A stretch of 64,000 nucleotides of DNA from Spirochaetaceae bacterium (GCA_031281945.1 JAITER010000092.1:1-64000), one strand, 5' to 3'. Counted from the stretch's first letter, positions 24,181 to 33,523 are shown. Notes: a model not told the origin generated them from the letters alone. Numbers and translations are program-made.

Positions 24181-25260
24181 ATGCGACAAAACCTCGCCGG
24201 GCTTTCCCTTGCCGAAATAGGGGCGGTTTTTTCTGGCCGCAATCCGCCGCTTCCCGCATACCGCGCCGCCCAGGTTCACCGGTGGATACTAAACGGCGCC
24301 GGCTCTTTTGACCAAATGACTAACCTGCCTGCGCACCTGCGCGCTGAACTTTCCGCGGATTACAGCCTTAGAGACACGCGCCTTGAAGCCGTTTTAGAAA
24401 ACGAAGAAGAAACAATCAAATTACGCCTTGTTACAGAAGACGGGAACGCGCTGGAGGCTGTTATTTTAAATGACGGCAAAGGGCGCCATACCGCTTGTGT
24501 TTCCAGTCAAGCTGGTTGCCCTATGGGTTGCGTTTTTTGTAAAACTGGTTCCTTGGGGTTTTCCAGGAATTTGAGCGTCGCGGAAATTATTGAACAATTG
24601 TATTATATAAATGATTTTCTGGTGAAACGGGAAAAACCGCCTGTGGAAAACATTGTTTTTATGGGCATGGGTGAGCCGATGTTGAATCTTGACGCTTTGC
24701 AAAAAGTTTGCGCTATTCTTTTTACTTCGGAAAATTCCGGTAAAAACCGGGGCGTCCCTCTCTTTTCAAAAAAAAGGATAACGCTTTCTACCTGCGGCCT
24801 TGCGGCCTATATACGAAGGTTTGCGGAAGAAGGCCCTGACGTACGGCTAGCTGTTTCGCTTACTTCCGGTAAAGAAGATTTGCGCCGCCGTTTAATGCCG
24901 GGTTCTTCATCTCTTTCTGAGTTAAAAGAAGCCCTCGTTTTTTATCAGGAAAAAAGGCGGCGGCGCATTACCTTGGAAGTTGTTTTACTTTCCGGCCTTA
25001 ATACTTCCAGGGAAGACGCCGCCGCTGTAGCCGAATTTGCTTCCGGCCTGGACGTAATTGTAAATATTATACCCTGGAACCCTGTTAAAGGCCTTTTTTT
25101 TGAAGGCGCACCTCTTGCAAGCCCCGGCAAAAACCAGGTTGTAAGATTTTGCGATTCTTTACGAACTTATGGCGTAAAAACAGTTTTACGTTTGCGAAAA
25201 GGGTCTTCCATATCCGGCGCTTGCGGCCAACTTGGCGAAATACGTAAGGTTGCTTTGTAG
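24181..25260 (+). CDS. rlmN: dual-specificity RNA methyltransferase RlmN
   Basis: 359 residues of a radical-SAM methylase. The Fe-S motif is C-P-M-G-C-V-F-C-K-T-G near 116-126, G-M-G-E-P-M-L-N lies near 160, and the conserved methyl-carrying Cys regions include S-T-C-G-L at about 203 and G-A-C-G-Q-L near the C-terminus. It methylates C2 of A2503 in 23S rRNA and A37 in some tRNAs. The start at ATG 24181 has no strong ribosome site; 39 bp separate it from the diguanylate cyclase stop. Length and motifs fit an intact housekeeping enzyme. Confidence 0.94.
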   Translation: MRQNLAGLSLAEIGAVFSGRNPPLPAYRAAQVHRWILNGAGSFDQMTNLPAHLRAELSADYSLRDTRLEAVLENEEETIKLRLVTEDGNALEAVILNDGKGRHTACVSSQAGCPMGCVFCKTGSLGFSRNLSVAEIIEQLYYINDFLVKREKPPVENIVFMGMGEPMLNLDALQKVCAILFTSENSGKNRGVPLFSKKRITLSTCGLAAYIRRFAEEGPDVRLAVSLTSGKEDLRRRLMPGSSSLSELKEALVFYQEKRRRRITLEVVLLSGLNTSREDAAAVAEFASGLDVIVNIIPWNPVKGLFFEGAPLASPGKNQVVRFCDSLRTYGVKTVLRLRKGSSISGACGQLGEIRKVAL

Positions 25261-25262
25261 TT

Positions 25263-25300
25263 GAGGCTGTTTCAAACCAACCGGGTTTTGAAACAGCCTC
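25263..25300. terminator. repeat B hairpin after rlmN
   Basis: Perfect 14-bp inverted repeat, GAGGCTGTTTCAAA and TTTGAAACAGCCTC, two bases after the rlmN stop. It is a member of repeat B and the clearest case where the family could act as a transcription terminator or mRNA 3'-end stabiliser. Confidence 0.65.
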
Positions 25301-25389
25301 TGCTGTTTCAAAATATTTATTTCAAATTTTTAAACTCATAATTTAGCTTAAGCTTTTGGAACGACTCCAGGTTTTGTTATATTAACGCT

Positions 25390-26211
25390 ATGAATAGCGG
25401 TAAAAACTTGCTTTTTATTTGTTTTTTTGCGGCGGCGGTTCGATTGTTTGCGCAAACCCCGCTTCCGCCGTCCGCCGCTCCTTCCGCCCCGCCGAATCCG
25501 GCTAAACCGGCTCCCGATTCCGCCGAACCGGAAAAAAATGAACAAAAAAAACTTACCGCGCCGGATTTTATCTTTTCGTTGCAAAGCGGCTTTATTCTTT
25601 TTAACGAGGATGGCGGTTTAAATACGGCCCCGTCGCCTGTTGTTCTTTGGGAGCCGGGCTTTGTAATGGATGTGGTTTTATTAAAAAGAGGCGGTTTTAA
25701 TTTGGCCCTTTCTTCCAGCCTGCATCTTTATTGGAATAACTATTTGTGGGAAAACCGAAGGCCCTACCCCGCCCCGCTCGAAAACCGGCTTGCTTTTGTT
25801 CTCGGTTTTTTAGGCGGCCTGGAAGCGAAAGCTATTTTCCCCGTGTTTAATTTCCTGCTTTATTCTAACCTTGGGCTTTCTGCGGATTTCCGTTTGGTTA
25901 CGGAGGCGCTGGGGCTTAACGAAAGCGATAAAAACGATGTTAACGAGCAGTTGCCGTTAATTCGGGATTATTTTTGGAGCAACGGGCGTTTGTTTTATCC
26001 TGTCGCCGGTGTGGGTTTTGAAACGCACCTCGTCAACGGCTGGTTTTTGGGCGGCGCGGTTAACGTTAGTATGCCCATTGCTGAATTGTTTCTTGGCGAG
26101 CAAATTGGATTGGAAGGCTGGCGTTTTAGTTTCACCCTTTCTTTTTCACGTCATTTTCAAAAAAAAGTAAAACCCAAAGAAGAAGAAAAAAAAGAAGAAA
26201 TAGCAAAATAA
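25390..26211 (+). CDS. probable outer-membrane or periplasmic beta-rich protein
   Basis: 273 residues: a signal peptide ending near V-R-L-F-A-Q (Gln22), a 35-residue Pro/Ala-rich linker, then a region of alternating hydrophobic and polar residues with many aromatic residues and Gly. It includes S-L-Q-S-G-F-I-L-F, N-L-A-L-S-S-S-L-H-L-Y-W and G-W-R-F-S-F-T-L-S-F-S-R. This suggests a beta-barrel. The C-terminus is a Lys/Glu-rich tail instead of the usual terminal aromatic, which is unusual for a barrel inserted by BamA. The family is not recognised. It converges on the lipoprotein gene at 26280, with a shared hairpin between. Confidence 0.6.
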   Translation: MNSGKNLLFICFFAAAVRLFAQTPLPPSAAPSAPPNPAKPAPDSAEPEKNEQKKLTAPDFIFSLQSGFILFNEDGGLNTAPSPVVLWEPGFVMDVVLLKRGGFNLALSSSLHLYWNNYLWENRRPYPAPLENRLAFVLGFLGGLEAKAIFPVFNFLLYSNLGLSADFRLVTEALGLNESDKNDVNEQLPLIRDYFWSNGRLFYPVAGVGFETHLVNGWFLGGAVNVSMPIAELFLGEQIGLEGWRFSFTLSFSRHFQKKVKPKEEEKKEEIAK

Positions 26212-26219
26212 AATAAAAA

Positions 26220-26241
26220 AAACCCCCAAATTCGGGGGTTT
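26220..26241 (-). terminator. intrinsic terminator between convergent genes
   Basis: AAACCCCC and GGGGGTTT with a 6-nt loop. On the minus strand the hairpin is followed by a long T-rich run, so it should terminate the lipoprotein gene at 26280-26855. It may also work for the plus-strand gene, although the T run on that side is short. Confidence 0.8.
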
Positions 26242-26279
26242 GCTACAGAAAACTACGGTAAAACCTGTGTTATAAAATT

Positions 26280-26855
26280 TTATTTTTTTCTGTTTGCGGA
26301 TATGGCCGCTTGTGAAATTTCGCTGGTAATAAGGCTTAAAGCTGAACGGGCGTTTTGGCTGTGTTCTATAGCTTCGCCGTAACGGCTTTCTTCGTTTGCC
26401 ATTTCCGCCTGACCCGCCGTTTGTCTCGCCGACGCGAAATCGTTATCCAGGCGCGGCAGGTCTAAGCCTTTGCCGCCGGAGGCGTGGGCGTTTTGCAAAG
26501 TGTCTTCTGTTGTAACGAGCGCTTCTTTCATTAAGGACAGGGCGCTGGCCGCTTCGTCTTTTTGCCTGCCTATAAAGTTTTTCGCGTCCGCTATAGCTCT
26601 TTCCGCCAGGTTTTCAGCGTCCAGCGCAAATTTTTTAGCCTGTTCATACCGTTTTGCGTCTGCTTCCGTCTGCATATTGCTAAGGGCTTCTCTGGCTCTG
26701 GCAAGCGAATTCACGGCGTAGGCCATAACATCCGGGTCGTTTTCAGCGCGTGCGACAGCGGCTATCGCGTTGTTCATTTCTTCAACCGGCGGTTTCGCGC
26801 ATGAGGCGAAAAACGCAAATGCGATTATGGCGGTAATAATTAGTTTCTTCTTCAT
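26280..26855 (-). CDS. DUF4398-like helical lipoprotein
   Basis: 191 residues. A short signal ends in the lipobox F-A-S-C (Cys19). The mature part is almost all helix with repeated Ala-rich heptads, such as A-V-N-S-L-A-R-A-R-E-A-L and A-L-D-A-E-N-L-A-E-R-A-I. This fits the DUF4398 pattern of coiled, periplasmic lipoproteins common in spirochaetes. The basic C-terminus (I-S-A-N-R-K-K) is short. A good aggac ribosome site lies before ATG 26855. The divergent neighbour is the CHASE2 protein, about 80 bp away. Function unknown, probably an envelope spacer. Confidence 0.7.
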   Translation of the reverse strand: MKKKLIITAIIAFAFFASCAKPPVEEMNNAIAAVARAENDPDVMAYAVNSLARAREALSNMQTEADAKRYEQAKKFALDAENLAERAIADAKNFIGRQKDEAASALSLMKEALVTTEDTLQNAHASGGKGLDLPRLDNDFASARQTAGQAEMANEESRYGEAIEHSQNARSALSLITSEISQAAISANRKK

Positions 26856-26935
26856 AAAGTCCTCTTTAAATCCTGTTTTTGTTTTTAAAAGCGCTGTTAA
26901 GTTGATTTTTTTATCCTGGTTTTCTTAACAGGGTT

Positions 26936-29536
26936 TTGAAACCACAGCTAAACTATTATAATGATTGTGGCTTCACTGTGGCAACGTATCATAATACAAA
27001 AATAATAGTAATTCGCATCATAGCGCCGGTTTTGTGCGGTTTATTGGCTTTATACGCTGTCGTAGCGTCTCCCTCCATGTTTACTCACTACGATTTTTTA
27101 ATGAAAATGCGCCCCCAAAAAACGATTGATCCAAGCCTTTTGCTTATAGATACAGGCGGCGTTGAATCTGACGCTTTAGTTGAAAGCGCCCTCGCTTTGT
27201 CCGTTGTGGACGCGCTTATTGAACTGAACGCGGAGGCTCTTGTTATTCAAACGCCGCTTTTGGGGGCTTCGGGCGCAAACAGCGCGGAAGGCGAAAGCGA
27301 TTTACTTGCCGGATTCGACCGTGAATTTAGCATTATCGCGGGAAATATACGAAATCTTTTTGAAGGAATCTTGATGGGCTTTATTCCGCCGGAAGAAGCG
27401 CCCTTGTTTGTGGAAGAAACCGTAAAGCTTACAGAAGCCGGCAAAGAAAGGCTTTTACAGGCCGCGTTTCAAAGTAGCGAGGAATTAAGCGAACAAATTG
27501 AAAAAGCGGGTTTGGTTTTTGGGGCTGTTTTTATGGCGAATGATTTAAACGTCCCGCTTATACAGGGTAAAAACCAGGAGGCCGCCCGTTTCCGGCGCGG
27601 CGCCTTCACCCAGGGCTTTTCCCGGGTGAATCCCTCGCCGGACGGCCTTGTTAGGGGGGCGCCGCCTATTCGCACTATTGAAGTTTCTGGCGGCGGCGCT
27701 TTTAGCGCGGTGGTGGAGGAGCACGTGGTTTTGGTCGCGTTAAAAGAACGCTTCGCCGAAACTTCTTTTTCAAAAACGGAACGGGGTCAGGCTTTGATTC
27801 TTTTACCCAAGGCTGGCGGCGAAAACGCCCGCATAAAGCTGGAGCTTGACGATTCGGGCGCCGTTCTTTTTGATCATTCCGCTTTTTCGCATAATCTTAA
27901 AAGTATCCCAATCAGTTTATTTATTGATTACGATGACGCCGGAAAAACTTTGTACAGACTGCTTTCCCAGGCGGTTACGCTTGTTCAGTATGGGAAAATC
28001 AACCCGGAGAATTACCCGCCTTTTATTTACGAAAAAAATGCGCTGTTGTATCAAAATATGCTGGATTTAAAGGCCGCCGAAATCGCGCCGGCAAACCTGG
28101 CCGTACGGGCCGAACTTGAGCCCGCGACAGAAGCCGCCGCTTCCGAAACAGAGGGGCTTGATGAGGAAGCAATTCTTGAGGCTGAAGACGCCGCCGGGCC
28201 TATTGTTGAAACAAGCGCCGCCCCGGAAGCCGCGGAAATGGAAGCCGTAGAACCGGATTTTTCCGGGGTTGAAGGCGGCGTGGATGAAGTTGCGGCGGCA
28301 GAATCCAGGAAAGCTGTTGAAGATGCGAAAATTCTTTGGCAAGAAGGCCGAAAAGCATATTTTGCCGCTTGCGAGGCCTTTTTTAGCGAAACCACGGAGC
28401 AGGCCGTCCGGGATTCTTTTAACGAATTAATCCAAAGTGAAAATCTTGGGGAAGAAGGCGAGCGCCGTCTTTTGGAAATGCGTGAAAAAGAATTGGAAAA
28501 ATTCTACATAGCTCGTGATATTTATTTTCTTTTGCGTGATTCCCGCAACGTATTGGCCAAAAATCTTAACGGCGCTTTTTGCGTAATGGGGGCCGCTTCC
28601 GGTGAAAGTTTAAGCGATGCGGAAGTTTCAATTTTGCTGGCCGACGCCCTTTTAGGCGGCGAAGCCGTTATCCCGCTAAGTTTAAACTACGCTTGCTTTT
28701 TCGCGGTTCTGGCTGTTTTAACGGCGGTTTTTATGCTATGCGCTCTTCCGCCGCTTGTTTCGTTTGTTTTTGCTGCGGCTTTTCCAGCCGTTTTATTCGC
28801 CGCCGCCGCGCAAGTGTTTTTGGCGGCGCCGTATTGGCTGGATCCGTTTTTTCCGGCTGTTCCCGCGGCGGCGGCGGCTTTCGCTTCCTCGTTGATTGCT
28901 TTGGCCGCGCGTTTGGACGCGGAAAGAAACGCCGCGTTAATTTGCGGTTCTTCTATTCCAAAACAGTATTCCAAAACCCTGCTAAAATACGCTTCCGGCA
29001 AAGATTCACCGGCTTTTGCGGCTTTTGTCGCGGTAAGGGCGCCGGATTTTCCGGTGGTTGAAAGCCGCCAGGAAGCGGAAGCGGCCCTTAAACTGTTAAA
29101 GCAGTTTCATGAAGAAGCGAAAGCTTTGTTTTTTAAAGCGGGAGCTGTTTTGGCGGGAATAGAGCGGGATTTGCTTGTTTTTTCTTTTGGCTCCCCGCTG
29201 GAGCGGTTGGCTCAAAACAAAACGGCGCTCCAACCGGTTCGTAAAGCCGCGTCCGTTTTAGCCGGCGTGGATTTTTCAAAACTTAAAACGGCGCCTTGGT
29301 ATATAGGCATGGACGCCGGCGTCTGTATTTTTTGCTCCATGGACGGCGTTTGCTGTCATGCGTCCGGTCAGGCCGCCGCCCGCGCCCGCTTGCTTTCATC
29401 TTTGGCGGAACGCTCAAAAGTCCGCGTGCTTGTTTCAAAAACGGCGGCGGCGCACCTTGACGTATCAAAAATCAGCCCTTTGTCATCGAATTTTCCGGAA
29501 TCGGAGCTTTGTTGCGTCCTAAAAACCGGCGTATAA
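26936..29536 (+). CDS. CHASE2-domain membrane protein with degenerate cyclase-like C-terminus
   Basis: 866 residues from a TTG at 26936; a GTG at 26978 is another candidate and leaves the first membrane helix intact. One helix lies at about 25-46. A CHASE2-type extracytoplasmic region follows (S-L-L-L-I-D near 65, V-V-D-A-L-I-E-L-N-A-E-A-L), interrupted by an Ala/Glu-rich low-complexity linker at about 390-450. Two or three helices lie at about 580-660. The C-terminal 200 residues resemble the outline of a class III nucleotide cyclase (F-V-A-V-R-A-P-D-F, G-M-D-A-G-V-C-I-F). However, the metal-binding Asp pair and transition-state Asn/Arg are not evident, so it may be a sensor without catalysis. 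Confidence 0.65.
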   Translation: MKPQLNYYNDCGFTVATYHNTKIIVIRIIAPVLCGLLALYAVVASPSMFTHYDFLMKMRPQKTIDPSLLLIDTGGVESDALVESALALSVVDALIELNAEALVIQTPLLGASGANSAEGESDLLAGFDREFSIIAGNIRNLFEGILMGFIPPEEAPLFVEETVKLTEAGKERLLQAAFQSSEELSEQIEKAGLVFGAVFMANDLNVPLIQGKNQEAARFRRGAFTQGFSRVNPSPDGLVRGAPPIRTIEVSGGGAFSAVVEEHVVLVALKERFAETSFSKTERGQALILLPKAGGENARIKLELDDSGAVLFDHSAFSHNLKSIPISLFIDYDDAGKTLYRLLSQAVTLVQYGKINPENYPPFIYEKNALLYQNMLDLKAAEIAPANLAVRAELEPATEAAASETEGLDEEAILEAEDAAGPIVETSAAPEAAEMEAVEPDFSGVEGGVDEVAAAESRKAVEDAKILWQEGRKAYFAACEAFFSETTEQAVRDSFNELIQSENLGEEGERRLLEMREKELEKFYIARDIYFLLRDSRNVLAKNLNGAFCVMGAASGESLSDAEVSILLADALLGGEAVIPLSLNYACFFAVLAVLTAVFMLCALPPLVSFVFAAAFPAVLFAAAAQVFLAAPYWLDPFFPAVPAAAAAFASSLIALAARLDAERNAALICGSSIPKQYSKTLLKYASGKDSPAFAAFVAVRAPDFPVVESRQEAEAALKLLKQFHEEAKALFFKAGAVLAGIERDLLVFSFGSPLERLAQNKTALQPVRKAASVLAGVDFSKLKTAPWYIGMDAGVCIFCSMDGVCCHASGQAAARARLLSSLAERSKVRVLVSKTAAAHLDVSKISPLSSNFPESELCCVLKTGV

Positions 29537-29570
29537 CCTTTTCCGCAAAATTCTGTTTTATTTTTGAGCC

Positions 29571-29667
29571 TCCTTAAAAACGGCAACCTTAAAAAACGCG
29601 GTTCGCAAGGCTTTAGCCTTAGAAATTGCAAACCCTGTCAAAACCCATCAGGTTTTGGAACAGGCTA
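29571..29667. repeat. dispersed hairpin repeat B, long form
   Basis: Contains AAACGCGGTTCGCAAGGC, GAAATTGCAAACCCTGTC and the closing CAGGTTTTGGAACAGGC. It has the same order as the copy at 22676-22783 and fills the gap before recJ. Confidence 0.7.
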
Positions 29668-29708
29668 GGTATGTGCAAAAAGCGGCGGTTTCTGCATAAT
29701 TATTGAAA

Positions 29709-31874
29709 ATGAAGTGGTTAAAACGTGAAATAAACGCGGATTTGGTAAACGACATATCCGAAAAATATGGTTGCGATAAGCTAACGGCCTCTATTTTAGT
29801 TAGGCGTAGTATACTTTCCGGCGACAAAATCATTTATTTTTTAGAAGACGGCAAAAGAAACCTTCACAATCCGTTCAAATTGTCCGGCATGGAAGACGCC
29901 GTAGAAAAAATTCTGGAATTAAAAGAAGACGGCGGTAAAGTTCTTGTATTTGGAGACCGTGACACAGACGGAGTAACAAGCACAGCCATACTTGTGCAAT
30001 GTTTGCAAAAAATAGGGATAGACGTAAGCTGGCGCGTTCCTGTGGGCGATGAACCTTACGGACTTTCCATGCAAGCTGTGGAAGAATTTGCGGCCGGTTA
30101 CGGTTCGCTTATCATTACTGTAGACTGCGGCGTTTCCAATCATCGCGAAATTGAGCGCGCTTCGGAGTTGGGGCTTGACGTCATTGTAACCGATCATCAT
30201 GAAGTAAGAGGCGAGCCGCCGCCGGCTTTCGCGGTGATAGACCCTAAAATAAAGTCGCCTGACGGCGGCTACGAATATCCTTTTCCGCATTTGGCGGGTT
30301 GCGCGGTTGCGTATAAACTTACGCAGGCTTTAGATTTTGCGCAAAAAAGCTCGCTTTTTAACCGGCAGGTTTGCCTTTTAAATACCCGCCCCGGCAACGC
30401 CGGTTCATGGATTATCGAAATTAAAAAGTTGCGCAATCTTGTGGAAATTGATTCTCTTACAGAAATAGTTCTTCCTGGCGGCGTCAGCATATCGCAAACT
30501 AGACTCCCCGCGTTTTTAGAAGGCCAGTATATTTATGTTTGGGACGAAAGCGCTCAAAAAAAGAACATGGAAGTTATTTTTGGCAAGGGCGTCGAGTTTG
30601 GTTTTGCGGACATAGCTCCCCAGGCGGCCTCTATAATACCGTCTGTGGAAGGAAAAAGCCTTTTGCGGCTTAAAGAGGTGTCGCGGTTGGGGCGTTATGG
30701 CGAGCCGCCTTCCGAGTTGGACGTGTTTTTTAGCGTTTTTTACGCGATGTTTCAAAAAGGCGAAGGTTTTTTTGGCGATGAAGACGCTGCGGCCTTGCAG
30801 CTTACCGCCATAGGGACGCTCGCCGACCTTATGCCGCTGGAAAATGAAAACCGGATTTTGGTGAAGCACGGGCTTTTACGGTTGAACGAAAAGGCGGTTC
30901 CCGGAATTTCCGATCTTATTTTTAGCCTTGGGATAGGCGGAGGCAGGCTTGATTCCAGCGATGTTTCCTGGAAGCTCACTCCCGCGATAAACGCGGCGGG
31001 CAGAATGGGCAATGCGGCTTTGGCTGTGGAGCTTCTTCTGGAACCGGATTTAAAGCGGCGGGGCGCTCTTGCTTTACAAATTGTGGAGTTAAACGCCCAG
31101 CGCCGTAAACTTACAGACAAAGCTATGGAAACCGCCATGCCTATAGTTCAGCAGAATCAGGCGGATTACAACGGCAAGATTGTTTTTGCGGCCAGCGAAA
31201 ACATTCCTCGCGGCGTTACCGGCCTTACTGCTAACAGGCTGACGTCTTGTTTTAACGCGCCGGCTGTGGTGGTTTCTTTGGCCGAAGACGTTGCGGCGGG
31301 TTCTGTGCGTTCCGCTCGCGGTTATAATTTGCAGTCGTTTTTAGACCAAAGCAACGATCTTTTTATAGACTGCGGGGGCCACGATTTTGCGGCTGGTTTT
31401 TCTATAAAAATGGAGCGTTGGAATGATTTTGTTGAGCGTCTAAAAACCATATCTCTTACGGTGGAATTTCCAAAGGATGCGGAAGAAGGCGGCGAAGTGT
31501 TAAATATTGACGCCGAACTGCCCCTTTCGTGGTTAAAGCCGGAAATTTTGTCCGTTGTGGATATGTTTCAGCCTTTTGGCCGGGGCAACGACCCTCTTTT
31601 ATTTTTGGCGCGCGGTTTAAAAATTATGGACATTACTTTGCAGGGCAGGCCGGAGGTAAAGCACGTTAAATTTACGCTGGACGGCGGCAAGCACAAATGG
31701 CCCGCCATGTACTGGAACGCGGTTGATAAAGTGAACGTGGAATGGACTAAAAATGATTCTGTGGACGCTGTTTTTAAAATAACCCGCAATTATTTTGCGG
31801 GAAACACTACGCCCACTTTGATTATTTCCGATTTAAAACTTTCAGAATCCGGCGGCGGCCAGGCTCTTTGTTAA
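29709..31874 (+). CDS. recJ: single-stranded-DNA exonuclease RecJ with a large insertion
   Basis: 721 residues from ATG 29709 (a TTG lies two codons earlier). DHH-domain motifs are present: I, G-D-R-D-T-D-G near 84-90, II, T-V-D-C-G-V-S near 139-145, and III, V-T-D-H-H-E near 162-167. The DHHA1 region follows, with G-G-H-D-F-A-A-G-F near 560. RecJ degrades 5'-ended single strands in recombination and base-excision repair. About 145 residues (215-358) separate H-L-A-G-C-A-V-A-Y-K from G-T-L-A-D-L-M-P-L, where E. coli RecJ has only about 40. The insertion has a Trp/Tyr-rich core and may be a lineage-specific domain. Key catalytic Asp and His residues are intact. Confidence 0.9.
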   Translation: MKWLKREINADLVNDISEKYGCDKLTASILVRRSILSGDKIIYFLEDGKRNLHNPFKLSGMEDAVEKILELKEDGGKVLVFGDRDTDGVTSTAILVQCLQKIGIDVSWRVPVGDEPYGLSMQAVEEFAAGYGSLIITVDCGVSNHREIERASELGLDVIVTDHHEVRGEPPPAFAVIDPKIKSPDGGYEYPFPHLAGCAVAYKLTQALDFAQKSSLFNRQVCLLNTRPGNAGSWIIEIKKLRNLVEIDSLTEIVLPGGVSISQTRLPAFLEGQYIYVWDESAQKKNMEVIFGKGVEFGFADIAPQAASIIPSVEGKSLLRLKEVSRLGRYGEPPSELDVFFSVFYAMFQKGEGFFGDEDAAALQLTAIGTLADLMPLENENRILVKHGLLRLNEKAVPGISDLIFSLGIGGGRLDSSDVSWKLTPAINAAGRMGNAALAVELLLEPDLKRRGALALQIVELNAQRRKLTDKAMETAMPIVQQNQADYNGKIVFAASENIPRGVTGLTANRLTSCFNAPAVVVSLAEDVAAGSVRSARGYNLQSFLDQSNDLFIDCGGHDFAAGFSIKMERWNDFVERLKTISLTVEFPKDAEEGGEVLNIDAELPLSWLKPEILSVVDMFQPFGRGNDPLLFLARGLKIMDITLQGRPEVKHVKFTLDGGKHKWPAMYWNAVDKVNVEWTKNDSVDAVFKITRNYFAGNTTPTLIISDLKLSESGGGQALC

Positions 31875-31957
31875 AAACCCGGAAATCAGTATAAAAAAGC
31901 CGAATTCAATTGCTAAAATATATGATAAGCACATCATTAACTTTTTAAAAAACGTTT

Positions 31958-31991
31958 TTGTAAAGCCCCCCCCCCCCCCCGTTGTTATTAA
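31958..31991 (+). promoter_or_regulatory. 15-C tract in a putative promoter spacer
   Basis: C run at 31966-31980, about 82 bp before the outer-membrane protein start. TTGTAA at 31958 (-35-like) and TATTAA at 31986 (-10-like) flank it with a 22-bp spacer; deletion of five C would give the usual 17. Length changes in the tract could switch transcription, as known for poly-G tracts upstream of Treponema pallidum tpr genes. The box assignments are inference. Confidence 0.55.
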
Positions 31992-32062
31992 TGTAAAATA
32001 AAACGCAAAATATTGATGTCTTTAATTAGACTTGATTTTTCAAAAAATCTTAAGGAGAAAAC

Positions 32063-33493
32063 ATGAAAAAAGGTATTTTTGCGGCTGTTTTTGCAGCCCT
32101 GGCGGTTGGGGCGTTTGCTCAGCCGACGCCCCCAGCGGAACCCATCAAACTGTTGGGCTTGCAGGCTACTATCGGTTCTATGGTTAACGGTGTAACGCCG
32201 CGTTATGCTTTGGACGAAGACAACTATCTAAACGTTGTAAACTGGGCCAACGTTAAATTTGACGACGTTTACTTTTTCCTGGGCGGAAAAGCAACGACGA
32301 TAGGTACAGGCTTTCAGGGCGGGCTCGCCAAAAAACTCGGCCAAAACTATTTGGGATTTTACTTTAACGGAGAACTTTTTAGTGGAAAAGGGACGAATAC
32401 CGGCACGGATCCTGCTCCTCCTACTGTTAAGGAAGACTTTACTATTAACCAGAAGTTCGCTGTTCTTTTTGCGAATCAGGCGATAGGCGGCATACGTTTA
32501 GACCTTTTGTTTGATAATGCTAAAAGCGAATACGATAAAAACGACGCCACCCATACAGAGAAAACCACAGGCACTGGCACAACTGTTACCAGCGTGCAGT
32601 GGGGCAAAAAAATCGGGTCTTTCACCCCGAAAGCGACTATCGGCTTTCAATGGCCTAAGCATACTACAAGCGAAAAAAAAACCAACATTTCAACCTATAC
32701 CACAACTGAAAATGCGGAGAGCTGGGATGCGGCTGCTTTGGGCGTAAAACTGGAAGGCGCGTACAAAGATTTTTCCGCCGACTATCAGCTTTCTCTTGAT
32801 TTCGGTAAAACTACGATGTCGACGTTTAAAGTTTCCAGTAACGGCGTTTCCGGCTCTACTACCGAAATAAAAGCTGTAACAACCGGCGGTTATAACAACA
32901 CATTAAACCTGTACTACGGCATAACGGCGGACGTCAACCAAAAACTGCAGTTTAAACTGCGCCCGCAGTTGCAGTTTGTTTTGGCCGGCGCGGAAAACAA
33001 AACAACAACCAACACAACAACCGCTCAGGATGATATAGAAACTGTGACCTACTCTGTTGCGCCCACAACATATTTTGCTTTTAGCCCTTTAATGCAGGTT
33101 GGCGCCCAGTATAAAGTTACCCAGAAATTCGCTTTGTACACCGGCGTAACATTCACCTTCCTTAAAGTGGAATCGCAAAGTTGGGCTTCGTATACGAATA
33201 AAAACGCGGATGGTACTGAGGTTGAATATAAAAACACGCCTTCTTCTTGGAGTATTGCCGGTTTATCTTTGGGCGGCGGCACCACGCTAAATTTTGGCGC
33301 GAACTTTGCGTTCAGCGACACATTTAGCCTGGACGCCCAGATTCAAAGCGACCTTGTCAAAATAGGCGTTCCCGGTAAAGACCCTGCCGCAACCATTGCC
33401 AATCCGTTTGATACTAGCAAGAGCTGGCTTGAAGGCGGCATAATTCTTAACTTTAAACCGGCGCCCAAAGCGGCTCCGGCAACCGCCCAATAA
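32063..33493 (+). CDS. outer-membrane beta-barrel protein
   Basis: 476 residues. The signal peptide K-K-G-I-F-A-A-V-F-A ends near A-F-A-Q (residue 20). The mature part has alternating aromatic and small residues, Gly-rich turns and Thr/Lys-rich external-loop-like stretches (for example E-K-T-T-G-T-G-T-T and E-N-K-T-T-T-N-T-T). These features fit a porin-like barrel. The last residues are A-P-K-A-A-P-A-T-A-Q, so the usual C-terminal Phe is absent or lies upstream in I-I-L-N-F-K. It has a strong aaggaga ribosome site. It is a likely major surface protein under poly-C control, with a strong terminator after it. The specific family is not recognised. Confidence 0.7.
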   Translation: MKKGIFAAVFAALAVGAFAQPTPPAEPIKLLGLQATIGSMVNGVTPRYALDEDNYLNVVNWANVKFDDVYFFLGGKATTIGTGFQGGLAKKLGQNYLGFYFNGELFSGKGTNTGTDPAPPTVKEDFTINQKFAVLFANQAIGGIRLDLLFDNAKSEYDKNDATHTEKTTGTGTTVTSVQWGKKIGSFTPKATIGFQWPKHTTSEKKTNISTYTTTENAESWDAAALGVKLEGAYKDFSADYQLSLDFGKTTMSTFKVSSNGVSGSTTEIKAVTTGGYNNTLNLYYGITADVNQKLQFKLRPQLQFVLAGAENKTTTNTTTAQDDIETVTYSVAPTTYFAFSPLMQVGAQYKVTQKFALYTGVTFTFLKVESQSWASYTNKNADGTEVEYKNTPSSWSIAGLSLGGGTTLNFGANFAFSDTFSLDAQIQSDLVKIGVPGKDPAATIANPFDTSKSWLEGGIILNFKPAPKAAPATAQ

Positions 33494-33523
33494 CCTGTTA
33501 CAAAACAGCGTTTAGGTCTTTGT

